A DNA stretch of 64,000 bases from Polytrichum commune. Its lineage: Eukaryota > Streptophyta > Polytrichopsida > Polytrichales > Polytrichaceae. Made by a program: the position numbers and the translations under genes. Each line of letters begins with the position of its first letter. Within the stretch, counting starts at the first letter, position 1. Of the stretch, positions 54,305 to 64,000 are shown in pieces. The DNA lies in assembly GCA_950295325.1 (NCBI GenBank), contig OX485804.1, positions 12,154,001 to 12,218,000 of the forward strand, given 5' to 3'. Under the pieces are notes generated by a model. It was not told the DNA's origin, did no database searches, and saw only the letters and a list, made by a program, of their open reading frames with translations.

Positions 54305-54625
54305 TGGTTTAAAAGCGAAGGTTTTAAACCTCAAGCACCGACCCTCCCATTGGTACCTAGAGAGATGAGGTAAGAATGCAAGACCTTTAAAAGTGTTGCC
54401 CTTGTGATTGGTTGCTCTTAGTTTTAGCTATGAGGGAAGGCCTCAAAGCTTTCTTAACAAAAACCGATGATAAAAATAGACTAGTGGCAAGGCATTTGAC
54501 CTTGCATCAAAAACTATCCAACATGTCATTGCTTGGTAGACGAAAAAAAACAATGTACATGTGTGAAACCTATTTAACTAAAACCCACTCAAAATTCTCC
54601 AAAAAAATTCTTGTAGGTGCACTAG
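54305..54625 (+). repeat. Dispersed repeat family W, copy 2
   Basis: Same repeat as 45548-45870, opposite orientation. Confidence 0.55.
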
Positions 54626-54661
54626 CATATCTCGGATACATCTGTCAAGAGCAATGAACAG

Positions 54662-54850
54662 AGCGAACCGACCGCTACTTGCAGATGAACCGGTTGAGTA
54701 TGAGAAATAACCGAATGAAGTTCAAGACTTCAAAAAATTTGCTAATCGATTTAGTAGAATATACCTCAAAACAATAAAGAAATACTAAAAGATCACAACA
54801 TGTAACCGGTTGGACTTGGAAGCACTAGGATTTGGACCGATGATGGCCGA
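54662..54850 (+). repeat. Dispersed repeat family C, copy 9
   Basis: Contains GAACCGGTTGAGTATGAG and GTAACCGGTTGGACTTGG. Confidence 0.65.
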
Positions 54851-54912
54851 GAGAGCTTTGCCCGCTTTCTAAGAAAGACTTTGGTTATTTTGTGAAGCCC
54901 AGGTGGGGATGG

Positions 54913-55155
54913 CTGGGGATTCGTGGCACTCACTAAAAATCATCCATCCAAGATATCGTGGATGGAGTGGCTCCAATAAAAAAGCCCCCCTATGGGGTTG
55001 AGGGCCGATTCATTTGAATGTGACGTCACTAGACTAATTCAGGGCCTTTGACTCTATTTCCGGAATCAAATTGCCCAAAAATAGCCATTTAGATGATTCT
55101 TGTGTTTTTTCCATCCGCACGGATGATTTTTAGTGAGTGACACGAATCCCCGGCC
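54913..55155. mobile_element. 243-bp MITE with 11-bp target duplication
   Basis: Inverted ends share GGGGATTCGTG.CACTCAC and continue TAAAAATCATCC, over 30 bp in all. The direct repeat GGTGGGGATGG flanks it exactly (54902-54912, 55156-55166). Long 9-11-bp duplications are typical of Mutator-like elements, although the TIR is short for one. Confidence 0.8.
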
Positions 55156-56053
55156 GGTGGGGATGGGCCTTTACTTACTCAAGCTAGCTTAAAAGTTATA
55201 ATAAGTGATGACACCCACTCCGACACCCAATGTCAACTTTCACATTAGATAAAGTCAATTCTACTACATAGATGGGGCCTCTATATCTACTGTAGTATGA
55301 TCATGGGCTCGCCTTAAAGTGTGCGTTTCCATTGAAAACCGGAAACAAAAGTTGCAAGTTGGAAGGCTGATGTCACTTTGGCAACGGCCACTTACTCCAA
55401 GTATAGGCCCTTCTCCACTTGATGCTAAATAGAGGGTTTTAGCCGGAAGGGAGAGTTTCACTTACTATGTATTCTAATGACTACAATGTTGACAATGCTT
55501 GTCAATCCTAAGTGGGAACATTGAATACTTGGTTTGAGTTCAAGCAAATGTCAACCTTACAGTTACTAAAAGATCGCTAATTTTTTTTGAGAATCACAGT
55601 TATGAATTACGTATGGTTATTTGAAAATTTGAGAACTACAGTTATAATTTGAAAGAACTGTCTTGATAACCTATGGGGGTTTGGTGTCAATTATGACACT
55701 TGTCCAACACTGGTTAGAACGTTGATGTCACCATGGTACCACGACCTTCTCCAGGTATAGTGATTTCCAAAAGTAATGCAATACCCTTTGCAAACATATG
55801 AAATTGACATTTTTTCTTGGAAATGGGAAAACCTTACATTATGTGGTGCTACCATAGTTTATACAAAGTATGTAGCTAGCCTCATGTCAATTTCCAATGG
55901 TAATCGGATTCACAAGCCAATTGGCATTACTATTGGCTCTTTTGACATTATTATGATCCTGAACCACATTGGATGACATTGAAAACATCGCAAAATGTAA
56001 AGAAAAATGTAGTTCATTTGTTGTTCATTTTGTTTCAATGGTATGCTACTTGG

Positions 56054-57489
56054 CTAGTATTTGGCTTATCCTCCTCTCGTCTTCAACAATGCTTGCACTC
56101 TATTGCGCATTGATTATACTAGCTTTTGTACGACTCCCACTTCAATGTTGTTCCATGCCTCTTGCAGCTTCTTCCAAAGGTTATTCTTGCTAGTGGGGAG
56201 GTCTTTACATAGTTGGAGGTGCTAGTCCATTTCATTCCAAAGGTGCTCGATAGGATTCATGTCGGGAGATTGTGGACTCCATAACAATACTATAATTGCG
56301 TAAGTGTTGCAATGATTTGATTATTGACTTGCTAGTATGCTTTGGGTTGTTATCTTGTTGGAAAACTCACTCCTTTGCTCATTTTCCGAACTTCACAACC
56401 AACATGCTCAAGCTATCATGTAGGATGCTATCATAATGCTCGCTATTCTTTTCCCTTTGATTTTGGTCAACACCCCAATGCCCTCCCACTCATGCAACCC
56501 CAAACCATGATGCTCCCTCCTCCGTGCTTCACACTCTTACTAACCACTCAATTGCTTAGGGGTTCCCCATGCCTCTCACAACACCACTCTTGACCATCAT
56601 ACCCCACAATGTTGATTTTACTTTCATATGAGAATAAAACTTTCCTTCATTGCTCCTACATCCAATCCCTTATGCTCTTTTGCCCCATCCATGCCTAAAT
56701 TTTTTGTGATGATCTAGACGGAGAGCCTTCTTCTCCTTAGTTGCATATTGTAGTCCTTGGCACTTTAGTGCTTTTCTTATTGTGTTAGGGGTAGCTAAAA
56801 TATTTTGAAACCTCTCAAAGACCCCTCCAACATTTTACAATATTATGCTCTTTTGTTTGCACCAATTGCTCCCAAGTAACAATCATCCCTCTCACTAAAA
56901 ATGCATAGACGCCTTCATCTTCCCTTATCCACCAACCTTCCTTGTAGCTTGCAACGTTTAATGATGCGACTGACTAAGGTAGGGGTGGCAATTTCCATGC
57001 GGGTCCTAAAGTCAACCCCTATGTCGGAAGCACCTTTCTAGGTGCTTTTACATGGGTTTACAAAAGCACCTATCAAGGTGCTTTTACCATTCACAGCGCT
57101 GCCAACATTTCATTGGCTGCCAGCAGTCGGTTTAATGCTGCCAGCGGTCGGTTTTAGAAATCCACCCTATGGATATACCACGTATCCTATGTGCAAGTGT
57201 TGGTCACTCTACAAGGTTTCCTTTAAAAAAATTTAGGAAATCATAAACATGCTGGAAATTTTTGATTTTTTCATAGTTGCTCTTGCACCAGCTTTGTGGA
57301 GCGCTCAAAATTTATAAAAAAAAATAGTTTCAACATCCCAACTAGGCACATCTGAAATTTGGACGGAAATAGCCACCCCTACCTTATTGACGATGTTGTT
57401 CCTAGTTTGCCGGCTATTGTACAACAACTTTGTTATTTAGTATGGATGCCAATAACTTGTGCACAAATTTCTAAGGATTTTTTGTGCAT
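56054..57489 (-). pseudogene. Tc1 transposase relic (DD34E)
   Basis: Proposed start at 57489 (MHKKSLEICAQ) and stop at 56054. Without the nested 412 bp this spans about 341 codons, the normal Tc1 length. Order seen: first helix-turn-helix CTIAGKLGTT, the insert, then VSRIIKRCKLQGRLVDKGR, the second DNA-binding half, and VLFSYESKINIVGYDGQEW where the catalytic SDE Asp is Tyr. It continues with KHGGGSIMVWGCMSGRALG, QQDNNPKHTSK (second Asp present), WSPQSPDMNPIEHLWNEMD (Glu present) and a C-terminal SMRNRVQALLKTRGG. The Asp-to-Glu gap is 34 residues once one extra base is allowed for. Stops, frameshifts, the Asp-to-Tyr change and the insertion leave it non-functional. Confidence 0.92.
56975..57386. 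mobile_element. 412-bp element inside the Tc1 transposase
   Basis: Ends TAAGGTAGGGGTGGCAATTT and the near-complement AATAGCCACCCCTACCTTA. Flanked by TGAC on both sides (56971-56974; 57387-57391 TTGAC). The transposase helix-turn-helix reads straight through when it is removed, proving insertion. It contains the small stem AAGCACC...GGTGCTTTT twice (57028-57090). No coding region. Confidence 0.85.
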
Positions 57490-57490
57490 G

Positions 57491-57562
57491 GTGGAAAGGG
57501 GAATTGAACCAAGGACCTCATGAATGCAAAGCAAAATTGTTAACCGATGAGTTATTGCGTAC
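57491..57562 (-). repeat. tRNA-Ala-like segment in the Tc1 5' region
   Basis: 72 nt on the minus strand. A-box-like TAACTCATCGGTTAACA, an anticodon-arm region GCTTTGCATTCATGAGG resembling tRNA-Ala(TGC), and B box GGTTCAATTCC. The acceptor ends do not pair, so it is not a working tRNA gene; it is a decayed tRNA or SINE head. It abuts the proposed transposase start codon by one base. Confidence 0.5.
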
Positions 57563-57890
57563 TATAACGTGGATTGCTATTGTATTTTAGCAAATTTGAA
57601 GAATTCCAAAAGTAGTGCCACACCCCAAGTTCACATTTTTACCATTTGCTGATGGCATGTGAGTCCGATCACCATGGAAATTCATGTGGTCCTAGGTACA
57701 TACTTTATTTAGATTATGTCGGCACCACGTGACGCATGCTTTTCCAATCTCCAAGAAAATGTCAATTTTGTATGTTTGTAAAGGGTGTTGCATTACTATT
57801 GAAACTCACTCTAGGTATCGTGTTTTCCTAAACACATCATAGATCAATCTCCAACTTATTATTTTGTATAACCCATATTATAGGGTGGTG

Positions 57891-58150
57891 GTTTGAGGTG
57901 ACCCTAAACTATCAAGTGATAGTGGAGAGGTACCCATTCCTGTATGAAGTGGTTGGCGGCTCGATTCCCGCTGCGAAATCTTCTCTCTACTTGACAGAAT
58001 GAAAAACTAGCTAAGTAGGTAAGAAACCAAGAGCCCACCCACCAGAAGATAGGCAGTAAACCCCACCCTGCACCAAAAGGATTCTTGAACAAGGTAGAGC
58101 CAAATAACTCAAATTCACGTAAGATTGGCCGATGTTGGTTATTTATAAAT
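57891..58150 (+). repeat. tRNA-derived SINE family X, full copy
   Basis: Head with GACCCTAAACTATCAAGTG, A-box-like ATAGTGGAGAGGTACCC and B box GGCTCGATTCCCGCTGC. Body shares GAAATCTTCTCTCTACTTGA, GAGCCCACCCACC, AGTAAACCCCACC and GATTCTTGAACAAGG with 48492-48740. Ends near GTTGGTTATTTATAAATTGG. Confidence 0.78.
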
Positions 58151-58460
58151 TGGAAGGGGCGGGCACCTAAAAGTCCATTTGAATCTGTTGTTCATGAAGG
58201 CAAAGTTGGAGTATAAATTCTTCATGGTATATATATATCAACGTGTTCCGTTTCTGCTTCTTAAATGGAAATGCATTCTAAGAGAAAAGGGCCGATGGTA
58301 CTTGTACTTCCCTCTGCATCTATCAATGAAAAGCAACTGTGAGATGAAAACACAAATTCAGGTCAACCACAGGAGATGATATCCTTTGTTTCATAGTGAC
58401 TTCCAAGTGCTGCACAAAAAAAAAAAAACATCAAAGTGTCTACTTGAGGATGAGCTGCAA

Positions 58461-58812
58461 GGTATGTCAGTGTTATTTGGTTTGTTTTTCATGTTCTCCA
58501 ACTCTTACCGAGTCGATTTACACAACAAAACATGTGTTTGCATTATCAAATTTGCAATGTAACATTTATAAAATTCGGATTGAAAATCAGACTTTTCATG
58601 ATGTAGTTATGGTTATTGGAAGTGCATGTTGGTTGGTTTCTAAACATAATATATAGGCCCTCCCAATTGTGTTCGCTATTCAAGACATAGTCCAGTCTTT
58701 TCAAAACATGTATCTTTATGATGCTTGCTCGTTAATCTTCACCAAACCACATACCGATCAAATATAGGGGTGTAATTAAGAATACGAGGCACTTAACACC
58801 CACCAACCTATA
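58461..58812 (+). repeat. Dispersed repeat family D, copy 4
   Basis: Same order of words as 449-825. Confidence 0.7.
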
Positions 58813-59718
58813 TAGTTTAAGAAGCTTGTGCTACATGTGAGATTTGATCATGGAAAGATTGCAATGTATACACTCAAAAATTAAGGTGTTGCGAGTTAAA
58901 TTATCACTATGTTCTTGATCTAAGTAGAAGCAAGTCCATGGGGATTGTCAATACTCTAAGAATAATATCATAAGAGAAAGAAGGCAATAGCTTGTGGGTA
59001 AATGAGGCTCTTTATTCATGATTGTTTTATTGAGAGCCGGCATTTATGTCTATGTATGTATGTATGTATCAATCAACCAATCAATCTTTCTCTCATAAGC
59101 TATGTTGGTACATTGCCGACTACTCATTGAAGAGCATAGGGATCGTCATAATTTGTCATGAACTTTCATGCATGGAGACGCAAAATTCATCCGTAATTTC
59201 CAGATTTTGTCCATGAGCTAATTTGTTATGGCTGCTAATGAACTCAAATAGGTGGATCTAGGCCGTATTTTTTTAATGCCAAAATTTGAATTCCACGTGG
59301 AATTTATCTAGGTCTCGACCTATGTGAGACTACCTCATGAAATAATTCAAGAATAACTATTTATTTAAAGCGGAAGCGAGGAGCAATGCGTGGAGCTTGT
59401 GAAGTTAGAATGATGTAACACATGCCACAATAGTCGATGTTTATTCTCCTTGCAATCTCTTTGTTGTCCATTGTGATAATTATACTACTGGCATTTTAAT
59501 ATCTCCTAGCCAAATAGGACGCTTCAAAGTTTTTCTTTTATCAAGGCCCCTCACAACATTTCTCTGTTGACAAGTTGCGTTCATGGGTCCAACAATAGAT
59601 TTGAGAATGAAGACTTTGGATGCTGGAATTCCATTGCTTCAAATTGAATATGAAGCTAGGGCAGCTGAACATAGCTCATCAACTAAACAATGTTATGCAT
59701 CTCGTGTGTCCTAATAAG
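58813..59718. other. Unannotated sequence
   Basis: A short TATG microsatellite near 59050, otherwise nothing recognised. Confidence 0.35.
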
Positions 59719-59720
59719 TA

Positions 59721-59843
59721 CTCCCTCTGTCCCATAATGACTGTCCTACCCCTAGGAGTTTTATGTGCTAAAATGTTTGTTGGACAAACATTTTGGAATA
59801 GAAAACTCTAGGGAGTAGGACAGTCATTATGGGACAGAGGGAG
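59721..59843. mobile_element. Stowaway MITE
   Basis: 123 bp with TA target duplication (59719-59720, 59844-59845). TIR CTCCCTCTGTCCCATAATGA, perfectly inverted on the right. The arms continue through CTGTCCTACCC to fold the whole element into a hairpin. CTCCCTC.GT.CCA is the classic Stowaway end, moved by mariner-type transposases in plants. Confidence 0.96.
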
Positions 59844-59937
59844 TACTAACTTAGTCTTCGAAGAAGTACAATATGATCCACTATTACACTCAATTTGGAA
59901 TAGCCATGGATGATGACTTCCATGCCCGTGGCTACTA

Positions 59938-60329
59938 CACTAAATATTGTATTTAGTGTCATATGGTATTTTATGTCACTACAGTAACGTTTATTTGTGA
60001 AACTTTCTATGAATAAGTTTACAAATATTGTCATCCCAACTTACTTTCAATTCATCCAAATGCCAATCATTGAAACAAAGTTTGATAAAATTTGCATCTT
60101 AACAAAATCTGTGATGAAATATTGTCATGGATGATTGTAACTTGGATGAAGAATCACTTAGTAAGTGACAATATTTGCAACACTGTAAATCTATACTGCC
60201 CAACAAAAATTACAAGGAATGACAAATAATGTTAGGTTAACATTTATTGTTGGTGACACTAAACCACGGTTTACAATTAGTTTTGAGCAAGACAATTAGA
60301 ATTGGTGACATGAAATACAATATTTAGTG
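59938..60329 (-). mobile_element. TA-flanked MITE family A, copy 7
   Basis: 392 bp, full length, reverse orientation. Left CACTAAATATTGTATTTAGTG, right TACAATATTTAGTG, with TA at both borders (59936-59937, 60330-60331). Confidence 0.9.
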
Positions 60330-60374
60330 TAGTAGGTTTTTTAGCTGCAGTTGATAGATATTCACCCAATGAAC

Positions 60375-60590
60375 AAGAAGAACCGACCACTAGTTATAGA
60401 TGAACCGGTTGAGTGTGAGAAATAACCGGTTGCAGTTCAAGACTTCAAAAAGATTACCGATCATTTTAGAAGGAATATAGAGGATATATCTCAAATTAAT
60501 AAAGAAAAACTGAAAGATGTCAACATGTTCGATTTGGAAACTCTAACATCTCTACCGATTATGCCCAAAAATCTACCAGTCAATGTATTC
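60375..60590 (+). repeat. Dispersed repeat family C, copy 10
   Basis: Contains GAACCGGTTGAGTGTGAG, AATAACCGGTTGCAGTTC and ATGCCCAAAAATCTACC. Confidence 0.65.
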
Positions 60591-60657
60591 ACCACTGGCC
60601 AAGCTCACAAGAACTCCTCATATATGCATTGTTTTGGGGGCTTTTGATTTGGTCACG

Positions 60658-61148
60658 GGTAGATCACTCTAAGGCATTTTTGTGCACCACGTGCGGTTGG
60701 TTTTTTGTTTGTTTTGGGGCTATTTACCTTCAAGGGCTGAATTAAAGCCTCCCTATAATTACTTAAATTTCAAAAATGGCCCATTTGTTTGCACCCTTCC
60801 ATTACTTATATTGTCCAAGTCACTGCAATTTTTTGTACTCTATATTCCTTTTAAGTAAATTTGGACAGACGGAAATCCCAATTATCATCCATCCCCGTGA
60901 GTCCTAAACCCATTTACATACCATATTAAACATACCCTCTAGGATACTTATCTTTAGCCTCTATATTAATTTTACAAAAAAAATAATGGCCCACGTTTTA
61001 TGTCCATCTAACTTACTTATAATGGGATTGTCTACATTTAATGGCCCCTTCATTATTTGGAATTCCTTTATAGTTTTTATTTCAAATTATTTTAATCCTC
61101 TCTATATTATGCTGCACGTCGTTTATAAAATGCACTAAGTGATCTACC
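60658..61148. mobile_element. MITE family S
   Basis: 491 bp. Inverted ends GGTAGATCACTCTAAGGCAT and ATGCACTAAGTGATCTACC. The target-site duplication was not resolved. The interior is AT-rich, with no transposase. Confidence 0.65.
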
Positions 61149-62234
61149 GGTGGATTTGGTGTAGCTGTAGGAGGAAAGCGGCCACCTAATTCAGTCACTT
61201 AGGTTATCATAACCAAACATGACTTATGTTTGAGTGGTGTGTGGTTAGGTGTGAATTTTCAAATTGACATCAACATGACGAGTGATTCATGAAAAATGAT
61301 TGGATTATGTGCTCAAAATTTGTTAACTTCTTGGGGCCCACTCAAAAAGGTTGAATAGGTATGCAAAATAATAAGGGGAAAGAGAATCTTTACCTTGCAA
61401 ATGAATAAGATGTTTAATGGACTCTTTCGGACACAAATGTTTTCAATCCAATGATAATATTGTACTCTATAATGTGGGCCTTTGATACTAGATAATGTGG
61501 GTTGGTAATTAATATGCACCCACTTTATAGAGAGAGAAGAGAGAAAAAAATGATGAATGTTATAGCATCACCAGGAATGGACCATGTCCACCAACGACCA
61601 TGTTAGAATGTAGGTTTTAAGGGTTGATAAAGGGTTATTGCCTACCTTCTGATAGGTGGGCTAGATGAGGAGGGGGTATTTTAGTGCAACAGGGTTATTT
61701 TGCTTGGGGAAGATCAATTGTTGTTTTCTTGCCATGTCTATGTTTAATGAGGATACCATGGTATGTACCACAATGAATGGAGGTTGATTGAATGGTAATC
61801 ATCTGTTTATGGATGTTATGCTTAGGAGAATGTAGAGAGTCAAGATGTTGCATAACTTATGGAGTTATGAATTGCTCCACAAAAACCAACGGCAAAGGAC
61901 AAGGAGGAGGAGAGAGAGAGAGGAGGGGGGCAATATTCTTCAAGAGTTGGAGCCACGTGTGGGCCCTTATTGAAACCTACTACATAGAAAAATTTCATGA
62001 CCAAAAAGTAAACTATACATACAAATCAAGAACTACATAATAATCACATGTACATGTGGAAAATCCGCATTGTTAATTACCCTCAAATATCTAACTCAAT
62101 ATTGTTGCCCACAATACCTACCATAATCAATTTAGTAAAACTAGAGGGTCATTTTAAAACCCCTTGATTACAAATTTGACACTTATATACAACTTGAGCA
62201 AAGTTTCAACATGCTTGTTGAGTATCTTAGTCCT
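61149..62234. other. Unannotated sequence
   Basis: Short GAGAGAGAGAGG tract near 61915. A fragment around 61300 (GATTGGATTATGTGCTCAAAAT) also occurs near 7630 and 30270. No gene was recognised. Confidence 0.35.
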
Positions 62235-63400
62235 TTCCAAGTTAAATGTGAGGGTGATTTCACAATTTGTGGGGGCCTTCCCTTGACACAAGTGCATAGA
62301 CGGAAAGGTTGGGATGAAAAATGTGTGCATGGATGAGGGAATCACTTATATACAACTTGGTGAAAATTTGACATTCTTGATTGGTTCCAATTTCAGTTCA
62401 TGACCTCTATCATGGGGGTGTGGTAAACAAGGGTAAAAACTTGCCCATCCCAAGTTTGTTGTTAGAGCATTCCAACTGGGTCCCAGTAGACTAAATTGGG
62501 GACTTTGATCTTGACTTGGAGACCAATTTGCTAAAAATACCAACGATCGGGCTAGACAATGTTCATATGTGATTTCACCCTCCCCTATCATAGGCATCAC
62601 GAAAATTTTACGTCCTCTTAGTCACTTGAAGGTGATGTAAGATGTTGTGGGGACTTTCTTTTGACACAAATGCCCAAAAGTTTGGGAGGAAAAGTGTGTG
62701 ATTGGATGATTGGATGATTGGATGAAGGAGTCACTTGATGGTGGAAATCGCATGGCACATTGGGTATGGGGAACTCATGAAGTGGGATGCCTACGATCAT
62801 GATGCATGATCTTAGTGGGTGATGGCATAGGTTGCATACATAATGTTTGATGTGAAGTTGGGAATGACACACCAAGCCACCGTCCATGTCCACGTTGGCC
62901 CATTGACCTTTTTGTGCTCTCTTCTCCCCCCCCCTCCCCCCGCCCTTTCCTCCCAAATTTTGGTTCTTAAATAGGGGTAAAATAACCTTGTGCTTTTTGG
63001 TGCAAGTTGTCCTTTTGAAAGCCAAAAAGGAAAACAACACTAAAGGGGACGTAAGATTTTGTGGGGACCTTCTTTTGATGTGACAATGGAAAGATTGGGG
63101 CCAAAAGCAATGTATATGGATGAGAAAGTCACATGATGGTTGGATTGACATTCATGGCTATGGGGGAATTGAGTGGGATGCCTAAACTTATGGTGAATGA
63201 TGTTGAAGTGCTCCTATAGTGCCATGGAACTAGCTAGGTGGAGGAGAGGATGATGATGACATTACATGAATAACCTGAAATGCAAGAGCTCAATAGATGA
63301 TGGCATAGGCTGCATACGTGACATTTGATGTGGAGTTTGCAGTGCTCCGCCAAGCCATGTCGTTGCCAAGTTGACGTTGTCGCCTTTTTTTCCTTCCTTT
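62235..63400 (+). repeat. Diverged tandem repeat, about 415-480-bp period
   Basis: Units about 62625-62960 and 63046-63400 share, in order, GTAAGAT.TTGTGGGGAC.TTC, GGATGA...GTCACTTGATGG, GAGTGGGATGCCTA, GATGGCATAGG.TGCATAC and CCAAGCCA..GTC. A partial unit lies at 62235-62345. A 177-codon open frame on - spans the first unit; its internal echo (RRSPQNLTSP, RKSPQHLTSP) just reflects the repeat. Confidence 0.75.
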
Positions 63401-63604
63401 CTTTAAAAATGGAAGTGAAAGAGAACATCGGGTGGGGAACCTACCCTAAACACGATATTCAATATTTTGAGAGAGTGGGATCCTCTCAAAATAATATTGG
63501 CCATTTGGACACCTAAAAGTCATGTTAGGTTGATAAACACTAGATTATACTTCAGGCATGTAGTTTTCATTAAAATGAGAGTATGTTAAGCTGGGAAATC
63601 GACT

Positions 63605-64000
63605 CATTTAGGTTGAGTCGACCTAAATGAGGACAATATTTTGTCAATTTAGGTTGAGTCGACCTAAATGAGGACATTATGTTGTCAATTTAGGTTGAGT
63701 CGACCTAAATGAGGACAATATTTTGTCAATTTAGGTTGAGTCGACCTAAATGAGGACAATTATGTTAGTCAATTTAGATTGAGTCGACCTAAATGAGGAC
63801 AATATGTTAGTCAATTTAGGTTGAGTCGACCTAAATGAGGACAATTATGTTAGTCAATTTAGATTGAGTTGACCTAAATGAGGACAATATGTTAGTCGAT
63901 TTAGGTTGAGTCGACCTAAATGAGGACAATATGTTGTCAATTTAGGTTGAGTCGACCTAAATGAGGACAATTATGTTAGTCAATTTAGATTGAGTCGACC
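63605..64000 (+). repeat. 41-43-bp minisatellite running off the window
   Basis: At least nine and a half units of TTTAGGTTGAGTCGACCTAA, then ATGAGGACAATATTTTGTCAA, with a longer variant ending TTATGTTAGTCAA. Each unit contains the inverted word TTTAGGT...ACCTAAA around a GTCGAC core. The array continues beyond position 64000. Confidence 0.95.

Larger units (their letters stand above)
55758..57811 (-). mobile_element. Tc1 element, structurally complete but inactive
   Basis: 2054 bp between TA borders (55756-55757, 57812-57813). Removing the nested element at 56975-57386 leaves 1642 bp, the usual length for Tc1. The TIRs are long (about 170-200 bp, diverged), with ends AGTGATTTCCAAAAGTAATG and the complement of ATTACTATTGAAACTCACT, close to the Tc1-family CAGTG..TTCAAAAGTAATG pattern. 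It encodes one transposase on the minus strand. Confidence 0.9.

Noticed and set aside
57491-57562. Functional tRNA-Ala gene
   Set aside because: Acceptor-stem halves do not pair and the arms are decayed; only box-like motifs remain.
62618-63151. 177-codon minus-strand open frame
   Set aside because: It covers a tandem repeat unit with C-rich and low-complexity DNA; repeated peptide words mirror the DNA repeat, and no domain is visible.
63605-64000. CRISPR-like regular repeats
   Set aside because: The 'spacers' are the same few short variants and not unique sequences, and the window is eukaryotic; it is a minisatellite.

Overview
This looks like nuclear DNA of a land plant with a large, repeat-rich genome. 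It is AT-rich and very gene-poor, with one full-length protein gene of plant type, GT-AG intron signals, a textbook Stowaway MITE, tRNA-derived SINE copies and many small DNA transposons. Nothing bacterial, organellar or viral was recognised. I cannot fix the lineage. An uninterrupted rhomboid coding region, few or no recognisable LTR retrotransposon genes, and Tc1 (DD34E) and piggyBac-like relics would fit a seed-free plant (fern or lycophyte) better than a typical angiosperm, but this is inference.

Gene island, about 11.0-17.1 kb. A GC-richer segment holds the leader of a RHOMBOID-LIKE intramembrane serine protease gene (12867-13844, + strand, 325 aa, all catalytic residues present). Its leader probably contains a roughly 1.2-kb intron carrying a 280-bp tandem duplication. 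A convergent two-exon candidate gene of unknown function (86 aa, - strand, 16669-17007) lies downstream, and a MITE sits between the two genes.

The rest is layered transposon debris. (1) 6.5-10.4 kb: MITEs nested in MITEs with readable target-site duplications. (2) 17.6-21.7 kb: a degenerate PIF/Harbinger element with both terminal inverted repeats (TIRs) and a HARBI1-like transposase, inserted in a TA-ended MITE and itself carrying another MITE. (3) 22.4-27.9 kb: a pogo/Emigrant-like MITE, a retroelement relic with an unusual C-terminal domain, an IS630/Tc1-type transposase relic and a possible LINE tail. (4) 28-37.8 kb: hAT-type and piggyBac-type non-autonomous elements with exact target-site duplications, and three inverted pairs of repeats that could fold into long hairpins. 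(5) 40.8-48 kb: tandem segmental duplications, a 943-bp TA-flanked element, and a 60-bp minisatellite split by a 1.1-kb TTA-flanked element. (6) 51.9 kb: a 176-bp foldback with perfect 63-bp arms. (7) 55.7-57.9 kb: a structurally complete but dead Tc1 element with long TIRs, containing another element and a tRNA-like segment. (8) 62-64 kb: diverged tandem repeats and a 41-43-bp minisatellite that runs off the window.

Repeat family letters (A, B, C and so on) are local to this annotation. Members were recognised by comparing sequences within the window by eye, so boundaries without a stated target-site duplication are approximate.
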